Source: DATFDN01 sp963830565
GTDB taxonomy: Bacteria > Pseudomonadota > Alphaproteobacteria > Acetobacterales > Acetobacteraceae
Direction: 5' to 3'
NCBI GenBank assembly: GCA_963830565.1
Contig: CAWHMO010000014.1
Location: forward strand, 24,052 to 88,051
DNA length: 64,000 bases
The position numbers and the translations under genes are program-made. Below, in pieces: positions 43,676 through 52,554 of this stretch (within the stretch, counting starts at the first letter, position 1; every line of letters begins with the position of its first letter). The notes beneath the pieces are model-generated. The model was not told where the DNA came from, ran no database searches, and saw nothing but the letters and a program-made list of their open reading frames with translations.

Positions 43676-44647
43676 ATGAGCGATGCGATCCTCAACGGCC
43701 CCGCGGACACGCCGGCGACGTTCCGCACGCGTGTCAAGACGAACCCCTGGCCGCCGACACGGCGCCAGGTCGTGGCCTTCCTCGTCGTGGTCCTGCCTTT
43801 CCTCGGCACGGTCTTAGTCGGCATGCGGGCGCTGACCGACGGTGTGCGAATCGCCGAGATAGCGATTCTCGTCGTCTTCTACACGCTGACCATCATCGGA
43901 CTGGTCATCGGCTACCATCGCCTGTTCACGCACGCTTCGTTCAAGACCAGCAAGTCGATGCGCGTCGCGCTCGCGATCCTCGGCGGGATGACCGCACAGG
44001 GCCCGATCCTGACCTGGGTCGCGGACCACAGCCGCCACCATGCCCACAGCGACACCGAGGACGACCTGCATTCGCCGAATATGCATGGACGCCACCTGAC
44101 GGGACGGCTCCGCGGCTTCTGGCATAGCCATATCGGCTGGATGTTCTCGAACTACGAGACGCCGTGGAACCGCTATGTGCTGAACATGGTCAAGGACCGG
44201 CGGATGTTCTGGGTCCACACGCACTATTTCTGGTGGGTCGGGCTTGGCTTGGCGCTGCCGACGCTGGCCGGCCTTGTGTGCATCGGCTCCTGGCAGGGCG
44301 CGCTGTCCGGCTTTCTGTGGGGCGGCCTCATGCGCATCTTCCTGCTCGATCACGTGATCTGGTGCGTAGGCTCCGTCTGCCACCTGTTCGGCGATCGACC
44401 CTTCTCAGAACGCACCAAGGATCTCAGCGCCAACAACTGGTGGGTCTCGCTGTTCAGCTTTGGCGATGGGAACCAGAACAATCATCATGCGTTTCCGAGT
44501 TCGGCCGCGCATGGCCTGCGCTGGTGGGAGCCGGATTTCGCCTATCTCATTATCCGTGCGATGGCGGCGGTAGGGCTGGTGTGGGATGTCAAGCGCCCGC
44601 CGCGGGAAGAGATCGACTGCGGCGACGCCAAGCTGAAGCGGACCTGA
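43676..44647 (+). CDS. Membrane fatty acid desaturase (acyl-CoA/acyl-ACP delta-9 type)
   Basis: 323 residues with four to five hydrophobic segments. The histidine boxes are His81-x4-His86 (HRLFTH), His118-x2-HH (HSRHH) and a third box Q267-N-N-H270-H271 in NQNNHHAFP. In relatives the third box is HNNHH, so one iron ligand is replaced by glutamine. Otherwise GYHRLFTHASF and the GDGNQNNHHAFPSSA context are standard. It would introduce a double bond into an acyl chain, here plausibly the one carried by the neighbouring ACP. ATG 43676 with GACGGGAG upstream. Confidence 0.88.
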   Translation: MSDAILNGPADTPATFRTRVKTNPWPPTRRQVVAFLVVVLPFLGTVLVGMRALTDGVRIAEIAILVVFYTLTIIGLVIGYHRLFTHASFKTSKSMRVALAILGGMTAQGPILTWVADHSRHHAHSDTEDDLHSPNMHGRHLTGRLRGFWHSHIGWMFSNYETPWNRYVLNMVKDRRMFWVHTHYFWWVGLGLALPTLAGLVCIGSWQGALSGFLWGGLMRIFLLDHVIWCVGSVCHLFGDRPFSERTKDLSANNWWVSLFSFGDGNQNNHHAFPSSAAHGLRWWEPDFAYLIIRAMAAVGLVWDVKRPPREEIDCGDAKLKRT

Positions 44648-44719
44648 GCGGCGGATCGCCGGCCAGGGGCGCGCGACATCCGGACGCACGACGCTCCCGG
44701 CCGCTCGGTCCTGAACGTG

Positions 44720-46420
44720 ATGAATTTATCGGCCACTCCTGGGGACGTCGGTATCGATGGGGTGCTGCGTCGGCGCGCCGGCGCAGCACCCGACCGCATC
44801 GCCTACACTTTCATCGCCGGCAGTGCCGAGCAGGAGGCGCCTCTCTCCTATGCCCAGCTCGACCGCCGTGCCCGCGCTATCGGCGCCGCCCTGCAGGCGC
44901 GCGGCCTGCAGGGTTCGCGCGCCCTGCTGATGTTCGATTTCGGCCCGGCCTTCGCTGCCGCCTTCTTCGGCTGTCTCTACGCTGGCGTTGTCGCCGTCCC
45001 CAGCTATCCCCCGCACCGCAACCGCGGCATCGGCCGCGTGCGCGCGATTGCACGGGATTGCGCGCCGAGCATCGTGCTGCTCCAGCAGGACATGCGCGCC
45101 CGGTCCGCGCTGTGTCGCGAGGAAGCACCCGAACTCATGCGTGTCGACTGGCTCGACACCGACACGATCGCTGACGCGCAGGCCGCGTCCTGGCGTAATC
45201 CGGGGATCGAGCCCGAGGCGCTCGCCTTCCTGCAATACACCTCCGGTTCCGCATCCACGCCGAAGGGCGTGATGCTCACTCATGCCAACCTCATGCACAA
45301 CCAGGCCAGCATCCATGCGGCCTTCGAGCATGACGAGAACTCGGTCGTGGTTGGCTGGCTGCCGCTGTTCCACGACATGGGGCTGATCGGTAACCTGCTC
45401 CAGCCGCTCTACGCCGGCTGCCGTTGCGTGCTAATGTCGCCCACGCATTTCCTCCAGCGGCCGGTCCGCTGGCTGCGCGCGATCAGCCGCCATCGCGCCA
45501 CCACCAGCGGCGGTCCCAACTTTGCCTACGATCTCTGCGTCGAAGCGATCAAGGAGGAGGAGCGCGCGGGGCTCGACCTTTCCTCCTGGAGTCTCGCCTT
45601 CAACGGCGCCGAGCGAGTCCGCGCGGGTACGATCGAGCGCTTCGCCGCATGCTTCGCGCAGGCCGGCTTCCGCCGCACTGCCTTCTATCCCTGCTACGGC
45701 CTCGCCGAAGGCACGCTGATCGTCACCGGGGGCCACAAATCGGCGCAAGTCCGGCTGACCACCCCGCCCCAGGCGGTTCCGGGAGAGGCGCCTGCACTGC
45801 GCTATGTTGGCAGCGGTGGCGCCTTGCCCGGCCATCGTGTCTGCATCGTCGACCCGGCAACGCGGCGTCAGCTCGCCGAGCGCGAGGTGGGCGAGATCTG
45901 GATTACTGGAGGCAACCTCGCCGCCGGCTACTGGAACCGCGTTCCGGACGGCACGGATTTTGCCGCCGCACTGGCCAGCGAAACGGATGACGAGGCGGGG
46001 CATTATTTCCGCACCGGCGATCTCGGTTTCCTCGAAAATGGGGAGCTATTCGTTACCGGTCGCGCCAAGGAGCTCATTGTCGTACGCGGCCGCAATCTCT
46101 ATCCCGAGGATCTGGAAGCGACGGTCGCCGCCAGCGATCCCGGCTTCCGGCCGCATGGCTGCGCGGTGATATCGCTCGATAGTGGCGAGGAGGAGCGGAT
46201 CTGCGTTCTCGTCGAACTGCAAGGCCAGGGCAAGCACGATTTGACGGCGTTGCGGGCTGCCGTCGACCGGAACCTTGCACGTGAGCATGATGTCGTTTCC
46301 GCCGAGATGTTCTTCCTGCGGCCGCGGACTATCCCGAAGACGTCGAGCGGTAAGATCCAGCGCTACCTATGCCGCCGGATGATCGCCGACGGCACGCTTC
46401 CCGCCACCGCGGCGACCTAA
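44720..46420 (+). CDS. Fatty acyl-AMP ligase (FAAL)
   Basis: 566 residues. ATP-binding TSGSASTPKGVMLTH, LPLFHDMGLIGNLL, FNGAERVRAGTIERF, FYPCYGLAEGTLIVTGG, YFRTGDLGFLENGELFVTGR and C-terminal IPKTSSGKIQRYLC. The FAAL clade forms acyl-adenylates and hands the acyl chain to an ACP or PKS rather than to CoA; GNLLQPLYAGCRCVLMSPTHFLQRP matches it. The ACP and desaturase upstream are its likely partners. ATG 44720; GTG 44717 is an alternative. Converges with GNAT B, overlapping by 4 bases. Confidence 0.93.
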   Translation: MNLSATPGDVGIDGVLRRRAGAAPDRIAYTFIAGSAEQEAPLSYAQLDRRARAIGAALQARGLQGSRALLMFDFGPAFAAAFFGCLYAGVVAVPSYPPHRNRGIGRVRAIARDCAPSIVLLQQDMRARSALCREEAPELMRVDWLDTDTIADAQAASWRNPGIEPEALAFLQYTSGSASTPKGVMLTHANLMHNQASIHAAFEHDENSVVVGWLPLFHDMGLIGNLLQPLYAGCRCVLMSPTHFLQRPVRWLRAISRHRATTSGGPNFAYDLCVEAIKEEERAGLDLSSWSLAFNGAERVRAGTIERFAACFAQAGFRRTAFYPCYGLAEGTLIVTGGHKSAQVRLTTPPQAVPGEAPALRYVGSGGALPGHRVCIVDPATRRQLAEREVGEIWITGGNLAAGYWNRVPDGTDFAAALASETDDEAGHYFRTGDLGFLENGELFVTGRAKELIVVRGRNLYPEDLEATVAASDPGFRPHGCAVISLDSGEEERICVLVELQGQGKHDLTALRAAVDRNLAREHDVVSAEMFFLRPRTIPKTSSGKIQRYLCRRMIADGTLPATAAT

Positions 46421-47073
46421 GGATCGCCGCGGCCGGAAAGAGCCGCCCCACGCTCCCCCAAGCGCCGCGCGCGCCGTTGCGCTACCGTGAGGGTGGGACG
46501 CAGGTGCCGCCGGATGCGGTGCCACTGGACGTAGCTGAACAGCGAACCATGGACAGGGATGCAGCCACTCGAGAGATAGAGTTGCAGCGCTGGCAGTCGG
46601 GCCGGGTCGGTGACCGCGATGACCCGATCATAGCCGCGCTCGACGCAAACACCGAGGGTACGATAGGCGCAGAGATAGGCGAGCGAGGATCGCCCCCGGT
46701 GCGCGGGGGCGATATAGAGATACATGCCGTGGGCGATGCGCCGCCGGTTCGTCGAGGCATCAATGACAAACCCGCAGGCGACGGGCTCACCCATGTAGAG
46801 GATGAGGTTGGCGGCGCGCGGATCGTCCAGCACTCGGGCCATCAGCTCGGTACGGACCCGCTCCGGCGTCCAGATCCCGAAACCCGGCTCCTCATTGAGC
46901 AGCCGCGCTAGCGCAACGTAGTCGGCCTCGTCGCGCGGCATGCGCATCTCATAGCCTTCCTTCAGCTCTGGGAGCCCGCGCATCCGTGCCGCTATCACCG
47001 GGATCGGAAACTCGAACATAACATGCCGCTGGTAGATCAGGCTGGCCAATTTTTTAGCCGCCCTATGGGACAA
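46417..47073 (-). CDS. GNAT-fold acyltransferase B
   Basis: About 218 residues starting at TTG 47073 (after AGGAAAT), aligned with the first GNAT's start; a GTG at 47157 is also in frame. It shares FEFPIPV, LLNEEPGFGIWTPERVRTEL, DASTNRRRIAHGMYLYIAPAHRGRSSLAYL, TDPARLPALQLYLSSGCIPV and YVQWHRIRRHLRPTLT with GNAT A. Both lack the exact RxxGxG motif. The pair brackets the acyl-activation genes, so one might be the acyl donor-to-glycan transferase and the other a second acylation. The true substrate is unknown. Confidence 0.78.
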   Translation of the reverse strand: MSHRAAKKLASLIYQRHVMFEFPIPVIAARMRGLPELKEGYEMRMPRDEADYVALARLLNEEPGFGIWTPERVRTELMARVLDDPRAANLILYMGEPVACGFVIDASTNRRRIAHGMYLYIAPAHRGRSSLAYLCAYRTLGVCVERGYDRVIAVTDPARLPALQLYLSSGCIPVHGSLFSYVQWHRIRRHLRPTLTVAQRRARRLGERGAALSGRGDP

Positions 47074-47344
47074 ATTTCCTAATGCCTGAAATCGATCGCA
47101 TTTCCGAACTTCGCAGATCTCATAGGCAGATGGCAACGATCCGCGCCAAAACCTCACACAAGGACTGGTGTGAGGGTTGGTGCGCCCTGGCGCTGCGGTT
47201 GGGATCGGGCTGGCGAGCGCACGGCAGCGGTGCGGGCAGACGTACGGAGGTCGCCGGATTTAGGGTGTCAGGAAAAGCCATTCATGCTCGCGCTGAGCGC
47301 GAGCATGAGATTGGAAGCTTCAGGCGGGGCACCCGCTTTCGTTT

Positions 47345-47545
47345 TTACTTCTTGGCGTGCTGGCTGCTCTTGCTGTGCGCCTGGGTCGAATGCTCGTGCG
47401 CGTCCTTGGAATGCATATGAGCCTTCTCGGAATGCGCATGCGCGGCCGAATGGTCGCCCTTGCCGTGGTGCTCGGCGGCGGTGCGATGGGCCTTGGCGGC
47501 AGTCTCGTGCGCCTCGGCCGCCTTCGTGTGGGTGGTCTGCGGCAT
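47345..47545 (-). CDS. Small His/Ala-rich hydrophilic protein, 66 aa
   Basis: From ATG 47545 (GAGGGA at 47553-47558 on the minus strand): a 66-residue repetitive protein built of AxEAHxxAAKAHRxAAEHH-type heptads, then HSEKAHMHSKDAHEHSTQAHSK. It has many histidines, no hydrophobic core and is likely helical or disordered; it could bind metal or act in stress protection. Related short proteins are common in Rhizobiales and Rhodospirillales without known function. The frame extends upstream to 47587 but without a site. Confidence 0.7.
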   Translation of the reverse strand: MPQTTHTKAAEAHETAAKAHRTAAEHHGKGDHSAAHAHSEKAHMHSKDAHEHSTQAHSKSSQHAKK

Positions 47546-47978
47546 CGTTTGTTCCCTCGTCCGTTGAACTTCGTTGCTATACGCCACCGACGCGGTGGAA
47601 GTAACAACGAGGCTACTGGGTATGAGGTTTCATTCCTCTGCGATTTTTTCAGAGCCGCGTGGGGTCGCCAATATGCACCCTTGTGCGTCCGTCACCACGA
47701 CCTCGGCACGCGGGCGCATAACCGCGGAGCGTGACTGGAGCTATCGCGACAGACCCGCCGGAATCGAAGCAATCCGCGCCTCGGTTGCGCATCCTATAAG
47801 CGCCACGCGCACCTGCATCGTACAAGCGTAGCCGCGCCTCCGCCATGCCATGGACCATGCTCCGCCTCCCGTGTCTGCTCCTGCGGCGACCCGGTTCAGC
47901 GAAGCATAAGGCCGGCGTCATGCGCTCGATACGGCCCCCGCCTCGGCAAAAGAAACGGAGGCCGTATAGGAGCGCCGC
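47546..47978. other. Gap without recognisable gene
   Basis: 433 bases between the His-rich protein and the DUF6197-like gene. Short frames on both strands show no known domain or reliable start. I see no tRNA, IS end or clear repeat. Confidence 0.55.
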
Positions 47979-48461
47979 TCAGCCTAGCGCGCTGTTGCGT
48001 GCGTTGGCCCGCGTGATCGCCTCGTCGAAGGCTGACAGCACCTGCGCGTGGGTCGAGCGATCGTTCATCTTCTCGATGTCGTTGAAGCCGCGGCCATTGG
48101 CGACGGTCAACAACACGCCTGTCGCGTCCCGCGGCGGCGTACGCACGCCCATGAGGCGGGAAGCGACGCGAAGTGCGCCGACGGCGCAGCGGCGGCCGTC
48201 GATGGTCTCGTACCGGCCCTGCACCCAGTTCTCCTCATCGGCGATCAGGGCACGGGCGATCGTGAGAAGTTGAACGGTCGCTACCTCGGTCGGGACCGTC
48301 GGATCGGGTGAGAACGACCGCAGCGGCGGCAATGCCCGCAGCCGCGGCAGGAACGACTGGGTGGCAACGCGCACGCGATCCCAAAGCGTAGGAGACTGCG
48401 GAACCGCCGGCGCGGGTGGGACGATGGTGGCGCCGGTGAACTCCCTTCCGTCGAATGGCAT
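47979..48461 (-). CDS. DUF6197-like hypothetical protein
   Basis: 160 residues from the ATG at 48459-48461. After a Pro-rich N-terminus, VQLLTIARALIADEENWVQGRYETIDGRRCAVGALRVA and GFNDIEKMNDRSTHAQVLSAFDEAITRA match the DUF6197 pattern (W-QG, GR-C--GAL, ND--T---V---F--AI). Function unknown in that family. Divergent from the acyl-CoA dehydrogenase 138 bases away. The frame is open far upstream without homology. Confidence 0.7.
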   Translation of the reverse strand: MPFDGREFTGATIVPPAPAVPQSPTLWDRVRVATQSFLPRLRALPPLRSFSPDPTVPTEVATVQLLTIARALIADEENWVQGRYETIDGRRCAVGALRVASRLMGVRTPPRDATGVLLTVANGRGFNDIEKMNDRSTHAQVLSAFDEAITRANARNSALG

Positions 48462-48599
48462 GTCTGGCTCCTGTCCACGATGCAGGTACCTCCCACAACG
48501 TCCGCCGCTGCGCCGAGTTCGACGCTCATGCGGACGTGTGGCAGCCTCTGGCCCTCCCGCTTCGCCCAGCCTATTCACGTCCTCGGAGGGACAAGCTGC

Positions 48600-49767
48600 A
48601 TGGACCAGCATAAGCCAAACTCCGATCATGCGGAAATACGTGAAGAGGTCCGCAAGCTCTGCGCCCGCTTCCCCGGCGAGTACTGGCGGGAGCTCGACCG
48701 CGAGCGCGCCTATCCGACCGCGTTCGTCGCGGCGCTGACCGAGGCCGGCTACCTCGCCGCGCTGATCCCCGAGGAGTACCGGCGGCGCCGGCCTGCCCCT
48801 CTCGGCGGCGGCGGCGATCCTGGAGACGGTGCAGGCCGAGGGCTGCAACGGCGCCGCCTGCCACGCCCAGATGTATATCATGGGAACCATCCTGCGGCAC
48901 GGGTCGGAGGAGCAGAAGCGCATTTACCTGCCCAGGATCGCCACGGGCGCGCTTCGCTTGCAGGCGTTCGGCGTGACCGAGCCGACCAGCGGCACCGATA
49001 CCACCAGTCTGCGCACCTTCGCCCGCCGCGAAGGCGACCGCTACATCGTCAACGGCCAGAAGGTCTGGACCAGCCGCGCCGAGCACTCCGACCTCATGCT
49101 GCTACTGGCCCGGACCACGCCGCGCGAGCAGGCCAAGTCGCGCACCCAGGGCCTGTCGACCTTCATCGTCGACATGCGCGAGGCGGTCGGGCACGGCATG
49201 ACGATCCGGCCGATCCGCACCATGATGAACCACAACTCGACGGAGATTTTCTTCGACAACGTGATTGTTCCGGCCAAGAACCTGGTTGGCGAGGAGGGCA
49301 GGGGGTTCCGCTACATCCTGGACGGAATGAACGCCGAGCGGCTGCTGATCGCGGCCGAGTGCATCGGCGACGCCAAGTGGTTCACACGCCGCTCCGTCGC
49401 CTACGCCGGCGACCGGCGCGTGTTCAACCGCCCGATCGGGCAGAACCAGGGTGTGCAGTTCCCGATCGCGCGGGCCTACGCGCAGATGCGGGCGGCCGAG
49501 CTGTTGGTGCATGAGGGCTGCCGCAAGTTCGAGGCTGGGCTGCCCTGCGGGGAGGAGGCGAACATGGCGAAGATGCTCGCCGCGGAAGCTTCCTGGGCCG
49601 CGGGCGAGGCATGCGTCCAGACGCATGGCGGCTTCGGCTTCGCCGAGGAATACGACGTCGAGCGCAAGTTCCGCGAGACCCGGCTCTATCAGGTGGCGCC
49701 GATCAGCACGAACCTGGTGCTGTCCTACATCGCCGAGCACGTGCTCGGTCTGCCGCGGAGCTATTGA
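48600..49767 (+). pseudogene. Acyl-CoA dehydrogenase A, one frameshift near the N-terminus
   Basis: About 388 residues. N-terminal ARFPGEYWRELDRERAYPTAFVAALTEAGYLAALIPEEY, then EGCNGAACHAQMYIMG; FGVTEPTSGTDTT, NGQKVWTSR and DGMNAERLLIAAECIGDAKWF (FAD/substrate regions), and QTHGGFGFAEEYDVERKFRE near the end. At 48779-48780 an extra C shifts the frame; deleting it gives IPEEYGGAGLPLSAAAAILE, the normal sequence, across a gap of about 50 bases. Otherwise undamaged. A close paralogue lies at 59346. ATG 48600 has CGGAGGG at 48585-48591. The CaiB gene starts at its stop (TGATG). Confidence 0.83.
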
Positions 49768-50891
49768 TGATGCGGCCGCTGGAAGGTCTGCTCGTCCTGT
49801 CCCTCGAGCAGGCAGTCGCGGCGCCGTACGCAAGCTCCCGTCTGGCCGATGCCGGGGCGCGGGTCATCAAGGTGGAGCGGATGGAGGGCGACTTCGCGCG
49901 CGGGTACGACACTGCGGCGAAGGGCTGGTCGAGCTACTTCGTCTGGCTCAACCGCGGCAAGCAGAGCCTGGTCGCCGACATCAAGAACCCGGCCGACGCC
50001 GCGCTGCTGCACCGCATCCTGGCGCGCGCCGACGTGTTCATCCAGAACCTCGCTCCTGGCGCGGCGGCCCGCGCCGGCTTCGGGTCGGCGGCGCTGCGCG
50101 AACGCCATCCGCGCCTGATCACCGTGGATATCTCCGGCTACGGCGAGACCGGCGAGTACGCGACCATGAAGGCGTACGATCTGCTGGTGCAGGCGGAGTC
50201 CGGACTGGCCATGGTCACCGGCCTTCCGGCCGGACCGGGCCGGGTCGGCGTCTCGGCCTGCGACATCGCCTGCGGCATGGCGGCGCATGCCGGCATCCTG
50301 GAGGCGTTGATCGAGCGCGGGATCACCGGGCGCGGCAAGGGCCTCGCGGTGAGCCTGTTCGACGGCATGGCCGACTGGATGAACGTGCCGTTGCTGTTCT
50401 TCGAGGGGACTGGCAAGGCCCCGGCGCGCCTCGGCCTCGCGCATCCGTCGATCTGCCCGTACGGGGCCTTCGCGCTTGCCGATGGCGCGCTGGTGCTGAT
50501 CGCGATCCAGAACGAGCGCGAGTGGGCGGGGTTCTGCGCGGGGTTCCTGGAGGAGCCCGATTTGCCGAAGCGCCCCGGCTTCGAGACCAACGTCGCCCGC
50601 GTGGCGAACCGCGAGAGGGTGGATGGGCATATCGCTTCGGCATTCGCCCGCCTCACGCGCGAACAGGCGGCGGCGCGGCTGCGCGCCGCCAACACCGCCT
50701 TCGGCTTCGTCAACGACGTCGCCGCATTGGCGCGTCATCCGGCGCTGCGGCGCGCGCGCGTGGTGACCCCGAACGGGGACGTGTCGATCGCGGCGCCGCC
50801 GGTGCTGGCCTCCGATGGGGCACGCGCCCTCGGGCCGGTGCCGGGGATCGGGGAGCATTCGGCGGGCATACGGGCGGAGTTCGCTGCGTAG
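49767..50891 (+). CDS. CaiB/BaiF family CoA-transferase (class III)
   Basis: 374 residues: LVLSLEQAVAAPYASSRLADAGARVIKVER, AAPYAS, YFVWLNRGKQSLVADIK, the catalytic aspartate in YDLLVQAESG, RVGVSACDIACGMAAHAGIL and LFDGMADWMNVPL. Class III enzymes move CoA between acids such as succinyl-CoA or formyl-CoA and a free acid. ATG 49767 overlaps the ACAD stop; the next ATG at 49770 is also possible. Followed by palindromic repeat copy 2. Confidence 0.92.
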   Translation: MMRPLEGLLVLSLEQAVAAPYASSRLADAGARVIKVERMEGDFARGYDTAAKGWSSYFVWLNRGKQSLVADIKNPADAALLHRILARADVFIQNLAPGAAARAGFGSAALRERHPRLITVDISGYGETGEYATMKAYDLLVQAESGLAMVTGLPAGPGRVGVSACDIACGMAAHAGILEALIERGITGRGKGLAVSLFDGMADWMNVPLLFFEGTGKAPARLGLAHPSICPYGAFALADGALVLIAIQNEREWAGFCAGFLEEPDLPKRPGFETNVARVANRERVDGHIASAFARLTREQAAARLRAANTAFGFVNDVAALARHPALRRARVVTPNGDVSIAAPPVLASDGARALGPVPGIGEHSAGIRAEFAA

Positions 50892-51009
50892 GCCCTCACC
50901 CGCCGCGCAAGGCGCGGCGACCTCTCCCGCAGGGCGGGAGAGGCGGACGTTTTCACCTCTCCCGCGCTGCGCGGGAGAGGTCGGCTCGCGACGCGAGCCG
51001 GGTGAGGGC
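50892..51009. repeat. Intergenic palindromic repeat element, copy 2
   Basis: Outer arms gccctcaccc (from 50893) and gggtgagggc (51000-51009) with two internal cctctcccgc/gcgggagagg hairpins. Same design as copies at 3431 and 58269. It fills the gap between convergent genes, overlapping the SBP stop codon by one base. Confidence 0.85.
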
Positions 51010-52526
51010 TACTTCCAGCTGCTCAGGTAAAAACGCGGCAGCTCGTCCGGGAACGGCTCGAAGTTGAGGCCCGACGCGAAGGCGTAATAGGTGACGAAGG
51101 TGAACAGCGGCAGCCAGTATGCCTGCTCGGTCGCGCGGCGGATGGCTTCGGCGTAATCCTTCCGGCGCGCGGCTGGGTCGGTGACCGACCCTCCAGCCTT
51201 CACCAAATCCTCCATCTGCGGATCGCGCGCGTAGTCGTTCGCGCCGCCCCCGAAGAAATAGGGCAGGATCGCCGAGACATCGTTGATCGAGTAGCTGCCC
51301 CAGCTTCCGGCGTTCAACGGTGTCTGGCCGGCCATCACCTTCTGGACCACGGCGCCCACCTGGAGCTGCTGGATGTCGGCGTTGATGCCGACCGCCTTCA
51401 TGTAGCTCTGCATCGCCGCGTTCCAGGCCGGCAGAAGGTAGCTGACCAGGGTCGTGGAGAAGCCCTTGGCATGTCCCGCTTCGCCGAGGAGTTGTTTCGC
51501 CTTCGCCGGGTCGTAGCCATAGTCCACCGCGGCGCTCTGGTCACAGCCGAACTGGCTAGGGTAGCAGGGGGCGGCGATCGGATGACTGTCGCCCTGCACC
51601 AGATCGCGGGCCATCGCCGTGCGGTCGATGGCATGGAAGATCGCCTGACGCACCTTCTGCTTGGTGAGCGGGTTGTCCTTGCCGGTTCGCCCGGCGGCGT
51701 CGAGCTGCATGTAGCCGATGCGCATCGAGCCGGCGCGCAGCGCCGTCTTGCCGGGCACGCCTTGGAGGCTTTGGAACTGGTCGGGGTTGTACTGCCAAAT
51801 CCAGTCGGCCTGGCCGCTGATGAAGGCGGTCAGCTCGCCGGCGGCGTCCAGGACCTCGGTGATCTTCAGGAATTTGATCGCCGGACGTCCCTTGGGGCTG
51901 CCCTGGTAGTGGTTGTCGAACCGCTCGAAGTCGATCTCGCTGGTGCCGTTCACCCGGGTGATCTTGTAGGGTCCGGTGCCGATCGGCTGCTTCGAATACG
52001 CCTCCGGTCCGACCTTCTCGCGATACGCCTTCGGATAGATCGGCAGCACCATCGAGAAATATTCCAGCGCGGCCGGAAAGACGTTCTTCAGCCTGAAGCG
52101 CACCTGCTTGTCGCCGGCCTTCTCCACGCCGGCGAGGAAGGCGAAGTTGCTTGGCACCATCACCTTCGGATCGCGCAGGATCGTCTCGAAGGTGTACACC
52201 ACGTCATCGACGCCGAACTTGTCGCCGTTGTGAAAGGTGACGCCGTCGCGCAGGGTGAATTCGAGCGTGGTTGAATCGGGCGATGCCCATTCGGTCGCCA
52301 GGGCGGGCACGATCTTGAAGGTGTGCGGGTCGCGATAGACCAGCGTGTCCCAGGCCTCGTGCGCCACGATAAGGCCGGTGCGCAGGTTGTTGCGATAGGG
52401 ATCGACGTCGGGGACGGCGTCGCGCCAGGCGACGCGCAGCGTGTCGTCGCTCTTGGCGGCGAAAGCCGGCGAGCCGAGCGGCAGGCTCGCCGCGGCCGCC
52501 GCGCCCAGGAACGTGCGTCGCCTCAT
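51009..52526 (-). CDS. ABC transporter substrate-binding protein, peptide/opine type (SBP_bac_5)
   Basis: 505 residues. N-terminal RRRTFLGAAAAASLPLG signal (twin-arginine-like), mature DTLRVAWRDAVPDVDPYRNN, then SPDSTTLEFTLRDGVTFHNGDKF, QPIGTGPYKI, KVRQAIFHAIDRTAMA and C-terminal LYSINDVSAILPYFFGG. This is the SBP_bac_5 family that binds peptides, opines, nickel or other solutes. The ATPase gene lies 28 bases upstream on the same strand. No permease gene is present, so the transporter is incomplete here or its other parts lie elsewhere. Confidence 0.9.
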   Translation of the reverse strand: MRRRTFLGAAAAASLPLGSPAFAAKSDDTLRVAWRDAVPDVDPYRNNLRTGLIVAHEAWDTLVYRDPHTFKIVPALATEWASPDSTTLEFTLRDGVTFHNGDKFGVDDVVYTFETILRDPKVMVPSNFAFLAGVEKAGDKQVRFRLKNVFPAALEYFSMVLPIYPKAYREKVGPEAYSKQPIGTGPYKITRVNGTSEIDFERFDNHYQGSPKGRPAIKFLKITEVLDAAGELTAFISGQADWIWQYNPDQFQSLQGVPGKTALRAGSMRIGYMQLDAAGRTGKDNPLTKQKVRQAIFHAIDRTAMARDLVQGDSHPIAAPCYPSQFGCDQSAAVDYGYDPAKAKQLLGEAGHAKGFSTTLVSYLLPAWNAAMQSYMKAVGINADIQQLQVGAVVQKVMAGQTPLNAGSWGSYSINDVSAILPYFFGGGANDYARDPQMEDLVKAGGSVTDPAARRKDYAEAIRRATEQAYWLPLFTFVTYYAFASGLNFEPFPDELPRFYLSSWK

Positions 52527-52554
52527 GCTGCTCTCCCCCGCGTCTCGCGAAACG

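Noticed and set aside
44720..46420. A NRPS or PKS cluster, because of the acyl-AMP ligase and ACP
   Set aside because: No condensation, ketosynthase or thioesterase domain in the window; the ligase is stand-alone FAAL.
50892..51009. Possible CRISPR from repeated gggtgaggg/ctctcccgc units
   Set aside because: Only inverted-repeat single elements, no regular spacers or direct-repeat array and no cas genes.
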